Source of the DNA: an uncultured Lachnospiraceae bacterium
GTDB taxonomy: Bacteria; Bacillota; Clostridia; Lachnospirales; Lachnospiraceae
Direction of reading: 5' to 3'
DNA length: 40,584 nucleotides
Assembly (NCBI GenBank): GCA_934320895.1
Contig: CAKRFY010000026.1
Coordinates: 1 to 40,584 of the forward strand
The notes under the pieces were generated by a model. That model did not search any database. It had not been told where the DNA came from and was given only the letters and a program-made list of their open reading frames with translations. The translations under genes and the position numbers were made by a program. Positions 7,317 to 17,106 of this stretch are shown here, piece after piece. How positions within the stretch are numbered: position 1 is the first letter of the stretch; the number at the start of each line of letters is the position of its first letter.

Positions 7317-8897
7317 ATGAAGATAGAACGATATGACATGATAGTTATCGGTGCAGGTCCAGCAGGTTTATCGGCAGCAATCGAGGCGGCGAAGAAAGGT
7401 TTAAAACCTATTGTTTTTGATGAAAATGCAAAGCCGGGTGGACAGCTTTTTAAGCAGATACATAAGTTTTTTGGTTCAAAGGAACACAAAGCTAAAGTAA
7501 GAGGCTTTAAGATTGGTGAGGAACTTCTTGATGAGGCTGAGGAATATGGTGTTGAAGTTATTTTAAATGCAACAGTTGTAGGTCTTTATCCTGAAAAAGA
7601 AGTTACAGTAAAGGTTGGTGAAAGTGTTAAGCATTATAAGGGAGATGCTGTTTTAGTTGCGACCGGAGCAAGTGAAAACATGGTTAATTTTGAGGGTTGG
7701 ACTAAGCCTGGAGTTATAGGTGCAGGAGCTGCACAGACAATGATGAATCTTCATCATATCAAACCGGGAAACAGGATTTTGATGCTCGGTTCAGGAAATG
7801 TCGGACTTGTTGTAAGTTATCAGCTTTTGCAGGCGGGATGCGAGGTTGTAGCACTTGCAGATGCAGCTCCAAGAGTTGGAGGATATGGAGTTCATGCGGC
7901 TAAGATAGCAAGATGTGGTGTACCGTTTTATCTTTCACACACTATTGTAAGAGTTGAGGGTGAAGATGCCGTTACGGGAGTTGTTATAGGTCAGGTAGGA
8001 TCAGACTGGAAGATAATCCCCGGCACTGAAAAACATTTTGATGTTGACACGGTATGCCTTGCTGTTGGATTGTCACCGATGTCACAGCTTTTAAAGCAGG
8101 CAGAAGTAAAGATGAATGATACTAAAGGCGGCCATGTCCCTGAAATTGACAGGTATGGCGCAACAAGTGTTCCGGGAATATATGCAGCAGGTGATGTTTC
8201 GGGTATTGAAGAAGCAAGTTCAGCAATGATAGAGGGAAGAATGTCAGGAGCTTCTATTGCGTGCTATCTCGGATATATGACGGAAGAAGAAAGGGATGCG
8301 AGAATAGATGAACTTGAAAATCAGCTTGAGACACTCAGACAGGGCATGTTTGCTCCAAAAAACAGAGGTAAACTTGTCGAAAAGACTGATGAGGGAATTG
8401 ATGTTTCGATGAATCTTTTAAATAAAGGTTTTGTGGCTGATGATGAGATAGAGAGATTTCCGGGAGTCACACATCAGAAAGGAATCCATCCTGTCATTGA
8501 GTGTACGCAGAACATTCCGTGCAATCCGTGTCAGGATGCCTGTAAGATGGGCTGTATCCGTATAGGAAAAAATATCACATCACTTCCTGCTATTGACGAG
8601 GAGAAAAAGTGCATAGGATGTGGAATGTGCGTAGCATCATGTTCGGGTCAGTCAATTTTCCTAGTGGAGGAAGATGTTGAACCGGGATTTGGAGAAGTTA
8701 CAATGCCATATGAATTTTTACCTGTTCCTGAGGTCGGTGATAAGGGAATCGCACTTGGCAGAGATGGAAAAGAAGTATGTAAGGCAGAGGTCACAAAGGT
8801 GAGATGCGCACCGGTATTTGACCATACAAATCTGCTTACGATAAAAGTTCCTAACGATATGGTAATGAAAGCAAGATTTTATAAGAAAGAAGCATAA
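7317..8897 (+). CDS. FAD/NAD(P)-dependent oxidoreductase with C-terminal double 4Fe-4S domain
   Basis: A 526-aa HcnB-like alpha subunit. The FAD-binding Rossmann motif VIGAGPAGLSAA lies at residues 10-21, a second dinucleotide motif LGSGNVGL at about 157-164, and the flavin-binding GIYAAGDVSG near 287-296. The C-terminus carries a ferredoxin-like region with cysteines C396, C402, C405, C409, C413 and C432, C435, C438, C442, enough for two 4Fe-4S clusters. It likely passes electrons from the substrate-oxidising DAO-type subunit to an acceptor. The following BFD-like gene starts 13 nt downstream, so the genes are co-transcribed. Confidence 0.9.
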   Translation: MKIERYDMIVIGAGPAGLSAAIEAAKKGLKPIVFDENAKPGGQLFKQIHKFFGSKEHKAKVRGFKIGEELLDEAEEYGVEVILNATVVGLYPEKEVTVKVGESVKHYKGDAVLVATGASENMVNFEGWTKPGVIGAGAAQTMMNLHHIKPGNRILMLGSGNVGLVVSYQLLQAGCEVVALADAAPRVGGYGVHAAKIARCGVPFYLSHTIVRVEGEDAVTGVVIGQVGSDWKIIPGTEKHFDVDTVCLAVGLSPMSQLLKQAEVKMNDTKGGHVPEIDRYGATSVPGIYAAGDVSGIEEASSAMIEGRMSGASIACYLGYMTEEERDARIDELENQLETLRQGMFAPKNRGKLVEKTDEGIDVSMNLLNKGFVADDEIERFPGVTHQKGIHPVIECTQNIPCNPCQDACKMGCIRIGKNITSLPAIDEEKKCIGCGMCVASCSGQSIFLVEEDVEPGFGEVTMPYEFLPVPEVGDKGIALGRDGKEVCKAEVTKVRCAPVFDHTNLLTIKVPNDMVMKARFYKKEA

Positions 8898-8910
8898 GGA
8901 GGGTTTAGCT

Positions 8911-9243
8911 ATGACAGACATTCAGGCAAAATTAAAAGAAATAGGACCATTTGTTGAGGGTGCCGATGACGACCTTCTGGTATGCCGTTGTGAAGAAGTG
9001 ACTAAGGGTCAGATAAGAAAGGCTGTCCATGAGGGAATATTTACATTGGAAGAAATGAGAAGATATTTAAGGTCAGGAATGGGGCTTTGTCAGGGGCAGA
9101 CATGTGGAAAAATGGTAAGATCGATTATTGCATCTGAACTTAAAGTATCTCCGTCCGAGGTTGTACCCGCAAGTTCAAGAGCACCAATGAGACCGATAGA
9201 AATGTGTATATTAGCAGAGGATGGAGGTGCAAGCCATGAATAA
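8911..9243 (+). CDS. BFD-like (2Fe-2S)-binding protein
   Basis: 110 aa with the BFD-type cluster ligands C25, C27, C60 and C65 (CRC...GLCQGQTC), as in bacterioferritin-associated ferredoxin and the small subunits or domains of HcnB/OoxA-type enzymes. The AAGGAGGG site lies just upstream. Its end overlaps the start of the next gene by 8 nt, indicating tight coupling within the oxidoreductase operon. Confidence 0.88.
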   Translation: MTDIQAKLKEIGPFVEGADDDLLVCRCEEVTKGQIRKAVHEGIFTLEEMRRYLRSGMGLCQGQTCGKMVRSIIASELKVSPSEVVPASSRAPMRPIEMCILAEDGGASHE

Positions 9244-10396
9244 AACAGCAGAAGTAGTTATCATAGGTGGTGGAGTAAACGGATGTGCAGCCGCTTATTA
9301 TCTTGCAAAAAAAGGTGTTAAGGATGTAGTTGTACTTGAGGCAACAAACAGTATAGGACATGGCGGTTCGTCAAGAAACGGTGGCGGTGTCCGCCAGTCA
9401 GGCCGTGATGTAAGAGAATTGCCATATGCAATGTATGGAATTAAAAATATGTGGCCTACATTGTCAGAGGAGCTTGGCGTAGATACTGAATATACCCAGA
9501 AAGGAAATTTGAGAATGGGTAAGACAGAAGAACATCTTAAAAAGCTTCAGACTCTTGCCGACAATGCAAAATCAGTAGGTCTTGATGTGAGAATGATAGA
9601 TAAAAAAGAAGTTAAGGAAATATGTCCTTATCTTTCAGATGATGTAATAGGAGCAAGCTGGTGTCCTACAGATGGTCATGCAAATCCACTTACGACAACA
9701 CTCGGATATTATAAGAGAGCTCTTGAGATGGGGGTTAGATTTTATACGGATGCACCGGTAAAAGCACTGCAGAAAGTTAAAGGAAAAGTAAGAAAAGTAA
9801 TCTTAAATGACGGTACTGTGTTTGAAGGTGAAACTGTAATCCTTGTAGCAGGCTATGAAAGCAGGGAGATAGCAAGAACCATAGGTATCGACATACCTAT
9901 GACAAGACTTATAGATGAATGTCTTGTGACGGAGATGCAGCCGCATATGATAGATGTAATGTTTGGCTGTGCGACAGCGGACTTTTACGGACACCAGACA
10001 CATCATGGCTCATTTGTATTTGGTTCAGACTCAGGCTGGGAAGCGGTAGATGAGATGGTAGACCCGTCAACAAACACGGCAGACCCATCAAAACTTATCA
10101 CAAATTCAATGACATTATCAGCAAGCTGCAGGGCGATTCAGAGTTATATACCTGCACTTAGAGACGCAAAGATTGTAAGGAGCTGGTGTGGATGGCTTGA
10201 TGAGGCATTTGACGGAGTACCTTTCTTAAGTCCGGTAGAAGAAGCACCGGGACTAATACTTGCTTGCGGATTTACGGGACATGGATTTGGAACAGCACCA
10301 GCAGTCGGACTAATGCTCGCACAGATGGTAGTCGGTGAGGAGACTGTGGTGGATATAAGCGTACTTAATTATAACAGGTTTAAGCCGGTGAGATGA
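9236..10396 (+). CDS. FAD-dependent DAO-family amino/imino-acid oxidoreductase (HcnC / proline dehydrogenase beta type)
   Basis: 386 aa with the N-terminal FAD motif VVIIGGGVNGCAAAYYLA at about residues 7-24 and GGSSRNGGGVRQ, typical of D-amino-acid oxidase/sarcosine oxidase beta family enzymes. It should be the substrate-oxidising subunit of the four-gene complex, acting on an amino or imino acid. Candidates by family are proline, hydroxyproline, glycine derivatives or opines; the substrate cannot be read from sequence. The start at 9236 is preferred over 9221 because GGAGG (9222-9226) is then correctly spaced. A strong terminator ends the operon. Confidence 0.88.
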   Translation: MNKTAEVVIIGGGVNGCAAAYYLAKKGVKDVVVLEATNSIGHGGSSRNGGGVRQSGRDVRELPYAMYGIKNMWPTLSEELGVDTEYTQKGNLRMGKTEEHLKKLQTLADNAKSVGLDVRMIDKKEVKEICPYLSDDVIGASWCPTDGHANPLTTTLGYYKRALEMGVRFYTDAPVKALQKVKGKVRKVILNDGTVFEGETVILVAGYESREIARTIGIDIPMTRLIDECLVTEMQPHMIDVMFGCATADFYGHQTHHGSFVFGSDSGWEAVDEMVDPSTNTADPSKLITNSMTLSASCRAIQSYIPALRDAKIVRSWCGWLDEAFDGVPFLSPVEEAPGLILACGFTGHGFGTAPAVGLMLAQMVVGEETVVDISVLNYNRFKPVR

Positions 10397-10421
10397 TCTT
10401 GAATAGCATATGATTATTGTG

Positions 10422-10463
10422 AAAAGTAACTTACGAGTTGGTAGCTTGTAAGTTACTTTTTTG
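10422..10463 (+). terminator. Strong terminator of the oxidoreductase operon
   Basis: AAAAGTAACTTACGAG (10422-10437) pairs with CTTGTAAGTTACTTTT (10445-10460) with one wobble, followed by a T-rich tail. It marks the left edge of the defence island. Confidence 0.88.
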
Positions 10464-10490
10464 TTTTTTTAAATTGTTTAACACTATAAA

Positions 10491-10527
10491 GCAAGCAGCA
10501 GAGCGGATTGCGAATATCCACTTGACT
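10491..10527 (+). repeat. Dispersed intergenic hairpin repeat, copy 4
   Basis: GCAAGCAGCAGAGCGGATT then GCGAATATCCACTTGACT. It is nearly identical to copies 2 and 5 and lies just left of the BREX promoter. The 10397-10789 gap holds the terminator, this repeat and the promoter. Confidence 0.85.
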
Positions 10528-10671
10528 ATGTTTTATTTTGTACGGCTTGTCATATTGCGGTAAATTAGTAATGGAATAAAAGTAAAGAGTATGTTGTTGA
10601 AAATGGTATGAATTGTTTGTGATAAAATAAAGAAAAAGTTTGAGAAAGCGAATGATTCTTTCTGGTTTTCG

Positions 10672-10700
10672 TTGATTTATGTTCTGTTTTCTGGTATTAT
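10672..10700 (+). promoter_or_regulatory. Predicted sigma-A promoter of the BREX operon
   Basis: -35 TTGATT (10672-10677), a 17-bp spacer, then -10 TATTAT (10695-10700) preceded by TGG (extended -10). It lies 90 nt upstream of the first island gene. The match is close to consensus; the transcription start is inferred. Confidence 0.65.
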
Positions 10701-10789
10701 ATTTATCATGTTGTAATTATTATTTGTGCAGATAGGTTTGAATAAAAGCTAATTGATGATATGATATTTAATATTGTGAGGTAGAGTAG

Positions 10790-11005
10790 ATGTCGATTTC
10801 ATATAACGGATTATGGAAACTGTTGATTGACAAAAATCTGAAGAAAGTTGATTTGATGAAGAGGTTGGAAATCAGCAGTAGTACGATTGCAAAAATGACG
10901 AAGAACGAGGCAGTTTCTTTGCGGGTACTTGAGAAGATTTGTCGGGAGTTGGACTGTGATTTTGGAGATATTGTTCACTATTTGAAAGATGAGGAGGGTG
11001 AATGA
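10790..11005 (+). CDS. Small Cro/C1-type HTH regulator heading the BREX operon
   Basis: A 71-aa XRE-like DNA-binding protein. The N-terminal helix is followed by KVDLMKRLEISSSTIAKMTK as the helix-turn-helix, then SLRVLEKICRELDCDFGDIV, typical of YozG-like single-domain regulators. It is the first gene after the island promoter and lies 3 nt before brxA, so it probably autoregulates the defence operon. A repressor or activator role cannot be told from sequence. Confidence 0.85.
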   Translation: MSISYNGLWKLLIDKNLKKVDLMKRLEISSSTIAKMTKNEAVSLRVLEKICRELDCDFGDIVHYLKDEEGE

Positions 11006-11008
11006 TCA

Positions 11009-11602
11009 ATGGAATACAGTGCAGGATTAACATCAAAATTGTTTTGGCTGCAGGAGGCCAGAAAGACGGCATCATATATTGCAGATGGTCTTAGTAAGTC
11101 TGAGATTAGAGCGATTGCATGGGAGGAGAATATATATCAGGTAAGAGCCGAGTATCGTGCTTATGAGGTGTTGAATGGTACTTATCGCCGGGTTTCTCTT
11201 CTTCCGATGGATGTACTAAAAGTATTTTTGTCCTGCAATATTGAGACAGCGAAGGTTTTGAATCTTATTTCGATATTGATGGACAGCCGTTTGTTTTTTG
11301 AATTTATGCATGAAGTGTATGATGAAAAGCTTAGGATTGGTGAGTTAGAAATTACAGATCGTGACTTGAATGTATTTTTTGCGGATAAGGCAATGCAGAG
11401 TAAAGTGGTTGCCGGATGGACAGATATAGCAGTAAAGAAATTGAAACAATGTTTCTGCCGCATGATGTATGAGGCAGGCTTGCTTGAAAGCAGTGCAAAG
11501 CCTAGGACTATACGACAGATACACATTGATTATAGAACAGAAGAATTATTGAAAAGGAATGGATTGGAAGCATACCTGAATGCAGTGAAGGGAGTACACT
11601 GA
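11009..11602 (+). CDS. brxA: BREX protein BrxA (DUF1819)
   Basis: A 197-aa DUF1819-family protein and the first core BREX gene. The N-terminus (LTSKLFWLQEARKTASYIADG) and the central run of helices match the family, and the C-terminus carries the IDYRTEELLKRNGLEAYL segment. In the family BrxA is a small, probably DNA-binding accessory of the BREX complex. The start has GGAGGG about 11 nt upstream. Its TGA overlaps the ATG of brxB by one base. Confidence 0.9.
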   Translation: MEYSAGLTSKLFWLQEARKTASYIADGLSKSEIRAIAWEENIYQVRAEYRAYEVLNGTYRRVSLLPMDVLKVFLSCNIETAKVLNLISILMDSRLFFEFMHEVYDEKLRIGELEITDRDLNVFFADKAMQSKVVAGWTDIAVKKLKQCFCRMMYEAGLLESSAKPRTIRQIHIDYRTEELLKRNGLEAYLNAVKGVH

Positions 11603-12189
11603 TGGCAAAGTTATCATTGGATGAAAGACTGAATCAGATAGAGAAGAAAATATCAGATCAGAGTTTTCGCAGCAATAAAGGATTGGGAAATGAAGTCGGA
11701 TATTATATATTTGATTATGATCCGAGAGAAGAACTTAATGTGAGAAATCATATACAGTATCTAAAGAATAGAATCAATGAGAGTCACCTGAACTTTCAGA
11801 TTATAGAGATTGATCTGTTTCACTTGATGATACAGGTACTGGAGGACGAGGGATATCTGGAAGCATTTTTTGACTTGGAGAGAGAGAATGGTTTCTTTGA
11901 TATGGCAGACAGCTTAGTGGAAACATTGGGACTGGATGAGACTGACGAGAGAAATCTGATCATTAGTAAGATTGTGGAGCAGAATCTGACGGATAGCGTG
12001 GTATTCCTTACGGGAGTTGGCAAGTGCCATCCGATTATTGCCAGTCACAATATCCTTAACAACCTGCATCAGGTGTTGGATAGTGTTCCAGTGGTTATGT
12101 TTTATCCGGGTGAGTATAGCGGACAGGATCTGAAGTTGTTTGGAACGATGGATTCGCGTAATTACTACAGGGCATTTCGGCTTGTGTAG
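11602..12189 (+). CDS. brxB: BREX protein BrxB (DUF1788)
   Basis: 195 aa of the DUF1788 family. Recognisable segments are the N-terminal LDERLNQIEKKI, the central DLFHLMIQVLEDEGY and the C-terminal VVMFYPGEYSGQDLKLFG followed by NYYRAFRL, typical of BrxB. Its biochemical role is not established; in BREX it is a core component. The start overlaps the brxA stop (TGATG), so translation is coupled. Confidence 0.92.
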   Translation: MAKLSLDERLNQIEKKISDQSFRSNKGLGNEVGYYIFDYDPREELNVRNHIQYLKNRINESHLNFQIIEIDLFHLMIQVLEDEGYLEAFFDLERENGFFDMADSLVETLGLDETDERNLIISKIVEQNLTDSVVFLTGVGKCHPIIASHNILNNLHQVLDSVPVVMFYPGEYSGQDLKLFGTMDSRNYYRAFRLV

Positions 12190-12201
12190 AGAAAGGTATA
12201 G

Positions 12202-15200
12202 ATGGATATGCAGATTAAAAAGATGTTTGAAAAACAGATTGACCGTGATATCAAGGGGGTTATCAAAGTCGGTCAGTCAGACGAAGAAAATATTTACCAG
12301 GAATTGGACGAGTATGTTGTTACGAAAGAGTTGTTAAAGCATTTTCGTGATTTTTTCGAAAATTATGAGAAAGGAATCGATGGATATACAGATAAGATGG
12401 GGGTATGGATTTCCGGATTCTTTGGAAGTGGTAAATCACATTTTTTAAAGATTTTGTCTTATTTGTTAAAAAACAGTGTAGTAGAGGGAAAGCGGGCAAT
12501 CGAATATTTTACCGGATGTGAATCTGATGAAGTTATCAGACCAAAGATTGAAGATTCGATGCTTATTGTCAAGATGGCAAAGGCAGGAAAAATAGACTCA
12601 GATGTTATGCTTTTTAATATTGATTCAAAAGGTTCTGCAAAAATTGGTTCCGGGAAAGAGGCTATTGTTGAAGTATTTATGAAGGTGTTCAATGAGATGC
12701 AGGGATATTGTGGTTCTATTCCGTATCTTGCAGAGTTTGAACGCCAGTTAGATGGTGAGGGCAGATTTGAGGAATTTAAAGAAAAGTTTGAACAGATTGC
12801 CGGAGCACCATGGGAAAAGAAGAGACAGGCATTTGCTGTGATTCAGGATAAAGTTGTAAAGACACTTGTTGAGATGGATTTTATGAGTGAGGAGGCAGCA
12901 CGTAACTGGTGCAAGAATGCAAAAGGCAATTATGATTTAAGTATTGAGAAGTTTGTGTCTTTGGTGCAGGAATATTGTGCAAAGAAAGGACCGAATCATC
13001 ATGTGATTTTCTTAGTAGATGAGATTGGCCAGTATATTGCGGATGATACACAGCTTATGCTCAACCTTCAGACAATCGTAGAGGACTTAGGAACTGCCTG
13101 CCATGGAAAAGCATGGGTTATTGTAACAAGCCAGGAGGACATTGACTCGATCACAAAGACAAAGGGAAATGACTTTTCTAAGATTCAGGGACGTTTTGAT
13201 ACGAGACTTTCTCTTTCAGCATCAAATGTTGACGAAGTAATCCGTAAGCGTGTGTTAGCAAAGAATGAGACAGCAACACAGACTCTCAGGCTTCTCTATG
13301 AACAGAAAGAATCCATTATCAAGAATCTTATAACATTTACTGCGGATACGGCAGACAAGAAGCTTTACGCTGATAAGGCGGATTTTGCAGACTGCTATCC
13401 GTTCATACCATATCAGTTCAATCTTTTAGGTCAGGTACTTACTGCAGTCAGGACACATGGCGCAAGTGGGAAGCATCTGTCTGATCAGTCACGTTCTATG
13501 CTTGCACTGTTCCAGGAGTCAGCAGTTAGGGTAATGGATAAAGAGGATGGAGTATTAGTTCCATTCAGCTATTTCTATGATCCATTACATAAGTTTATTG
13601 ATCACCAGCATAGTCAGGTAATCTCTGATGCAGAGAATAATAGTAAACTGGATGCATTTGATGTGGAGCTATTGAAAGTTCTTTTTATGATTAAATATGT
13701 CAAGGAAATCAAGGCAAATGTAGACAATCTCACTACACTTATGATTTCTAATATTGATGATGACAGAATTGAAGTTCGTTCTAAGATTGAAGAATCATTA
13801 AAGAAACTGATTAATGAAACTTATGTACAGAAGAATGGTGAGATATACATCTTTCTGACAAATGAAGAGCAGGAAATCAATAATGCCATCAATAATGAGT
13901 CTGTAGAGATGGGAGAAATCATAGGAGAGGCTTCCGCAGTTATCTTTGAGGAAATCTATACAGAGAAAAAATATAGATACAGCAACAGATATATGTTTGC
14001 ATTTAACCAGAAGGTGGATGACCGGTTCTTCAAAAGTAATCAGTCTAACGATATAGGAGTGACAGTTATAACACCTTATGGTGGGGATTATGCAGATTCC
14101 GCACTTCGTCTGCTCTCAGCACAGGAAAGCAGTATAATTGTGAAGCTGCCAAATGACAGTACATTTCTTGATGAGATTACAGAATCCATCAAAATATATA
14201 AATTCCTTAATAAAAATGCTTCCGGTGCCAGAGGCAGCTTTGACAGCATCCGTAGGGCAAAAGAGGATGAGCGTATTGAAAAAAAGGATAGGATCAGAAT
14301 CTTTATTGAGGATGCATTAAAGAATGCGGACATTTATGTAAATGGTGATAAGGCAACCATTTCGGCTAAGGAGCCTGCGGCAAGGATCAATGAGGCACTT
14401 GGTAAGCTTGTAGCTATGAAATACAATAAGCTCACTTATATGGAGACAGCACCTGAACTGTCAGATATTAGTGCTATCTTTAAGCGTAGTGATGGTCAGA
14501 TGAGTTTTCTTGGGACGAGTGACACAACACCGAATAAACTTGCATTAGAGGAAGTGGTACAGGTAATTGGATTAAATAATGCTAGACATATGAATACTTC
14601 TCTAAAATCATTACAAGATAAGTTTGGTGCAGCACCTTATGGATTTGATTTAAAGGATGTGCAGTGGCTTGTTGCAATGCTGTTCAAACTGGGAAGAGTT
14701 TCTCTTACACTTAACAGTCAGAATCTTTCATTGCTTTCAACCAATCCGGATGAATTGGTCAGATATATTACAAAGCGTGAATATGTAGAAAAACTTTTAA
14801 TTGACATTAGGGAGAGAGCAACTGATGGACAGATTCGTTCTGTGAAAGAGGTTATGAAGGATTACTTCGGATTCACAGTATCCAGTGATGATGATGACAA
14901 AATCATGAGCAGCTTTAAGAATAAAGCAGAGGATAAAGTGGAAGTATATGATGACATTCTTGTAGAGTACCGAATCAATCCGAAATATCCTTGTAAGAGA
15001 CTGATGGAAGATGCAAGAAACAGACTTGCAGGGATTCTTGATATCAATGAGTCTACAGAGTTTTTTAAGACTGTAGATAAGAAGAGGGATGACCTGCTCG
15101 ACGATGCAGAAGATACGGCACCTGTATTTGACTTCTTTAATGGCGACCAGAGAAAGATTTTTGAAGAAGCAGTAAAGAATCTTGCCTATTTTGGAAACAG

Positions 15201-15819
15201 TAAGACTTATGTAAGTGACCAGGAGCTGTTAAAAGTAGTTGGAGATATAGAGGCTGTTGTGAAGGATAGTAAGCCTTTTGGTAAGATTCAGAAATTGCCG
15301 GAGTTGAATAAGAAGTTTGAAGACCTTCACATGGGATTGCTTGAAAAGGAAGCTGCGATCATGGATCCGTTAGTACATGATGACTTTCTTAAAGTAAAAG
15401 AAGTATTGGATGTCAAGCCTTTTGCAGAAGTGCTTCGTCCTCGTATCAATCAGAGATTTGATGAAATCTGGGAAAAACTTAGAACATCCAATGATATCGC
15501 TGCGATTAAGAATATCAAGTTGGAAAGTGATACTCTCAAAATTAAGTGTCTGGATGAGATAGATGAATATGAGAGGGCACATCAGCCTGCACCGGAATCA
15601 CATGTCACACCGGTTGTACCCGGTAAAGAGCCGACTAATCCTGCACCGGCACCGACTAAAGTAAAGACTAAGAAACGCAAGAATGTTTCCATCAGCAATG
15701 TGGCAGGGGCTAGAACTTATTCGATTGAGAATGAGCAGGACATTGACAAGTTCCTTGCCGAAATGAAGCAGAAACTGATGAATGAACTGGAAGAAGACAC
15801 AATAATTACATTGAGCTAG
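12202..15819 (+). CDS. brxC: BREX P-loop ATPase BrxC
   Basis: A 1205-aa large ATPase of the BREX core. Walker A GFFGSGKSH lies at residues 72-80, right after VWIS, and the Walker B-like VIFLVDEIGQYI at about 268-279. The N-terminus (QIKKMFEKQIDRDIKGVIKV) is the family signature. The C-terminal region ends in a Pro/Lys-rich linker (about 1135-1165) and a short terminal domain. Length and architecture match full-size BrxC/PglY-type proteins. It is likely an AAA-type motor that works with PglX and PglZ. The RBS AAAGG precedes the ATG at 12202; brxB ends 12 nt upstream. Confidence 0.95.
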   Translation: MDMQIKKMFEKQIDRDIKGVIKVGQSDEENIYQELDEYVVTKELLKHFRDFFENYEKGIDGYTDKMGVWISGFFGSGKSHFLKILSYLLKNSVVEGKRAIEYFTGCESDEVIRPKIEDSMLIVKMAKAGKIDSDVMLFNIDSKGSAKIGSGKEAIVEVFMKVFNEMQGYCGSIPYLAEFERQLDGEGRFEEFKEKFEQIAGAPWEKKRQAFAVIQDKVVKTLVEMDFMSEEAARNWCKNAKGNYDLSIEKFVSLVQEYCAKKGPNHHVIFLVDEIGQYIADDTQLMLNLQTIVEDLGTACHGKAWVIVTSQEDIDSITKTKGNDFSKIQGRFDTRLSLSASNVDEVIRKRVLAKNETATQTLRLLYEQKESIIKNLITFTADTADKKLYADKADFADCYPFIPYQFNLLGQVLTAVRTHGASGKHLSDQSRSMLALFQESAVRVMDKEDGVLVPFSYFYDPLHKFIDHQHSQVISDAENNSKLDAFDVELLKVLFMIKYVKEIKANVDNLTTLMISNIDDDRIEVRSKIEESLKKLINETYVQKNGEIYIFLTNEEQEINNAINNESVEMGEIIGEASAVIFEEIYTEKKYRYSNRYMFAFNQKVDDRFFKSNQSNDIGVTVITPYGGDYADSALRLLSAQESSIIVKLPNDSTFLDEITESIKIYKFLNKNASGARGSFDSIRRAKEDERIEKKDRIRIFIEDALKNADIYVNGDKATISAKEPAARINEALGKLVAMKYNKLTYMETAPELSDISAIFKRSDGQMSFLGTSDTTPNKLALEEVVQVIGLNNARHMNTSLKSLQDKFGAAPYGFDLKDVQWLVAMLFKLGRVSLTLNSQNLSLLSTNPDELVRYITKREYVEKLLIDIRERATDGQIRSVKEVMKDYFGFTVSSDDDDKIMSSFKNKAEDKVEVYDDILVEYRINPKYPCKRLMEDARNRLAGILDINESTEFFKTVDKKRDDLLDDAEDTAPVFDFFNGDQRKIFEEAVKNLAYFGNSKTYVSDQELLKVVGDIEAVVKDSKPFGKIQKLPELNKKFEDLHMGLLEKEAAIMDPLVHDDFLKVKEVLDVKPFAEVLRPRINQRFDEIWEKLRTSNDIAAIKNIKLESDTLKIKCLDEIDEYERAHQPAPESHVTPVVPGKEPTNPAPAPTKVKTKKRKNVSISNVAGARTYSIENEQDIDKFLAEMKQKLMNELEEDTIITLS

Positions 15820-15834
15820 AAGGGGGATTGTATA

Positions 15835-17106
15835 ATGATTAAGTGTTTTACATTTGATAATTTCAAAAGCTTTGAGAAGGCTGAATTAAATCTTGAAGCA
15901 CTGACAACTCTGATAGGAACAAATTCTTCTGGAAAAAGCAATGCTATAGAGGGAATTGCAATATTAGCAAAGGCAGCAACAGGAGTTGAACTAAATACAA
16001 TCTTGGATGGAACAAAGAGTACAGGAGCTGTAGTTCGTGGTGGCAGCCGGGGGTGTGCAAGATTCAAAACGAATGCATTTAAGTTAGGATGCTTAATAGA
16101 CTTAGATGAAGCTAATGATTTACTATATGAAATAAAAATTGGAGCAGGAGATCGCGTAGGGATTGAAGAAGAAGGTTTATATCTTGTAAAGAGAGATACT
16201 TTCGGTCCTAAAACTAATAAAATTTTTAAGACCAAAAAAGCGGAAACTGGTCGTGCTGAAATAAAGGTACAATATAAGAACGGAATGAGAGGGAATGATC
16301 CAGATACAATTTGTATACGTTCTTCGGCAATTTTACCACAGATGGTAATTAAGATGGGAAGAGATACAGAGGAGGAAAAAACAATAATATCTTACATGGA
16401 TAGAGTTATAAGTCATTTAAAGAATATTCGTATGTTAGACCCAGTTCCTTCGGTTATTCGTGATTATGTTCGTACATCAGATGTTGAACTGAGACAGAAT
16501 TGTGATAATCTTTCAGCAGCATTAAATGAAATGTGCAAAGACGCATTAAAAAAGGATAGATTATTAGAATTCGTAAGAGAACTTCCTGAAAATGATGTAG
16601 AGGATATAGAATTTATCGAAACCAAGATAGGCGATGTAATTTTCGCATTGAGAGAAAGAAATCTTAATTCTACAGAATTAGTAGATGCTCGTCAGTTATC
16701 GGATGGTACATTGCGTTGTATTGCGGTATTAACTGTAGCATTAATAGGAGAACCAGGCAGCTTGATAATGATTGAAGAGATAGATAATGGTATTCACCCG
16801 GCCTGTGTATATAAATTAATCGAACAATTAATTGCGATAGGAAAAGAAAGAAAAATCGATATTATTATTACTACTCACAATGCTACTCTTTTAAATTCAT
16901 ATAAAAAAGATGAACTTTTAGGAGTTTCGGTTGTGTATCGGGATAAGGAGAGGGGAACAAGTAAAATAAAATCATTTGTTGATATTGAAGATTTTCCAGC
17001 TATGCTTGCATCAGGTGGATTGGGGAATGCAATGATTGATGATAGTTTGTTGAAATCTCTAAAGAGAACAAATGAGAAAAAAGACTATTCATGGCTGGGG
17101 GTATAG
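15835..17106 (+). CDS. OLD/AAA_21-type ATPase inserted between brxC and pglX
   Basis: A 423-aa RecF/SMC-like ATPase. Walker A GTNSSGKSN lies at residues 28-36, an ABC-type signature LSDGT at 288-292, Walker B LIMIEEID at 310-317, and the H-loop TTH at 346-348. It is not a BREX core gene. Such ATPases usually pair with a nuclease or toxin effector in OLD/Gabija/Septu-like defence modules. It has its own RBS (AGAAGGGGG) and overlaps the next small ORF by 35 nt. The role within BREX is inferred only from position. Confidence 0.88.
   Translation: MIKCFTFDNFKSFEKAELNLEALTTLIGTNSSGKSNAIEGIAILAKAATGVELNTILDGTKSTGAVVRGGSRGCARFKTNAFKLGCLIDLDEANDLLYEIKIGAGDRVGIEEEGLYLVKRDTFGPKTNKIFKTKKAETGRAEIKVQYKNGMRGNDPDTICIRSSAILPQMVIKMGRDTEEEKTIISYMDRVISHLKNIRMLDPVPSVIRDYVRTSDVELRQNCDNLSAALNEMCKDALKKDRLLEFVRELPENDVEDIEFIETKIGDVIFALRERNLNSTELVDARQLSDGTLRCIAVLTVALIGEPGSLIMIEEIDNGIHPACVYKLIEQLIAIGKERKIDIIITTHNATLLNSYKKDELLGVSVVYRDKERGTSKIKSFVDIEDFPAMLASGGLGNAMIDDSLLKSLKRTNEKKDYSWLGV

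Noticed and set aside
16443..17072. Possibility that the 113-aa ORF is a frameshifted end of the AAA ATPase
   Set aside because: The ATPase already has its Walker B, H-loop and a plausible C-terminus, and the small ORF does not look like an OLD-type TOPRIM or other expected tail.
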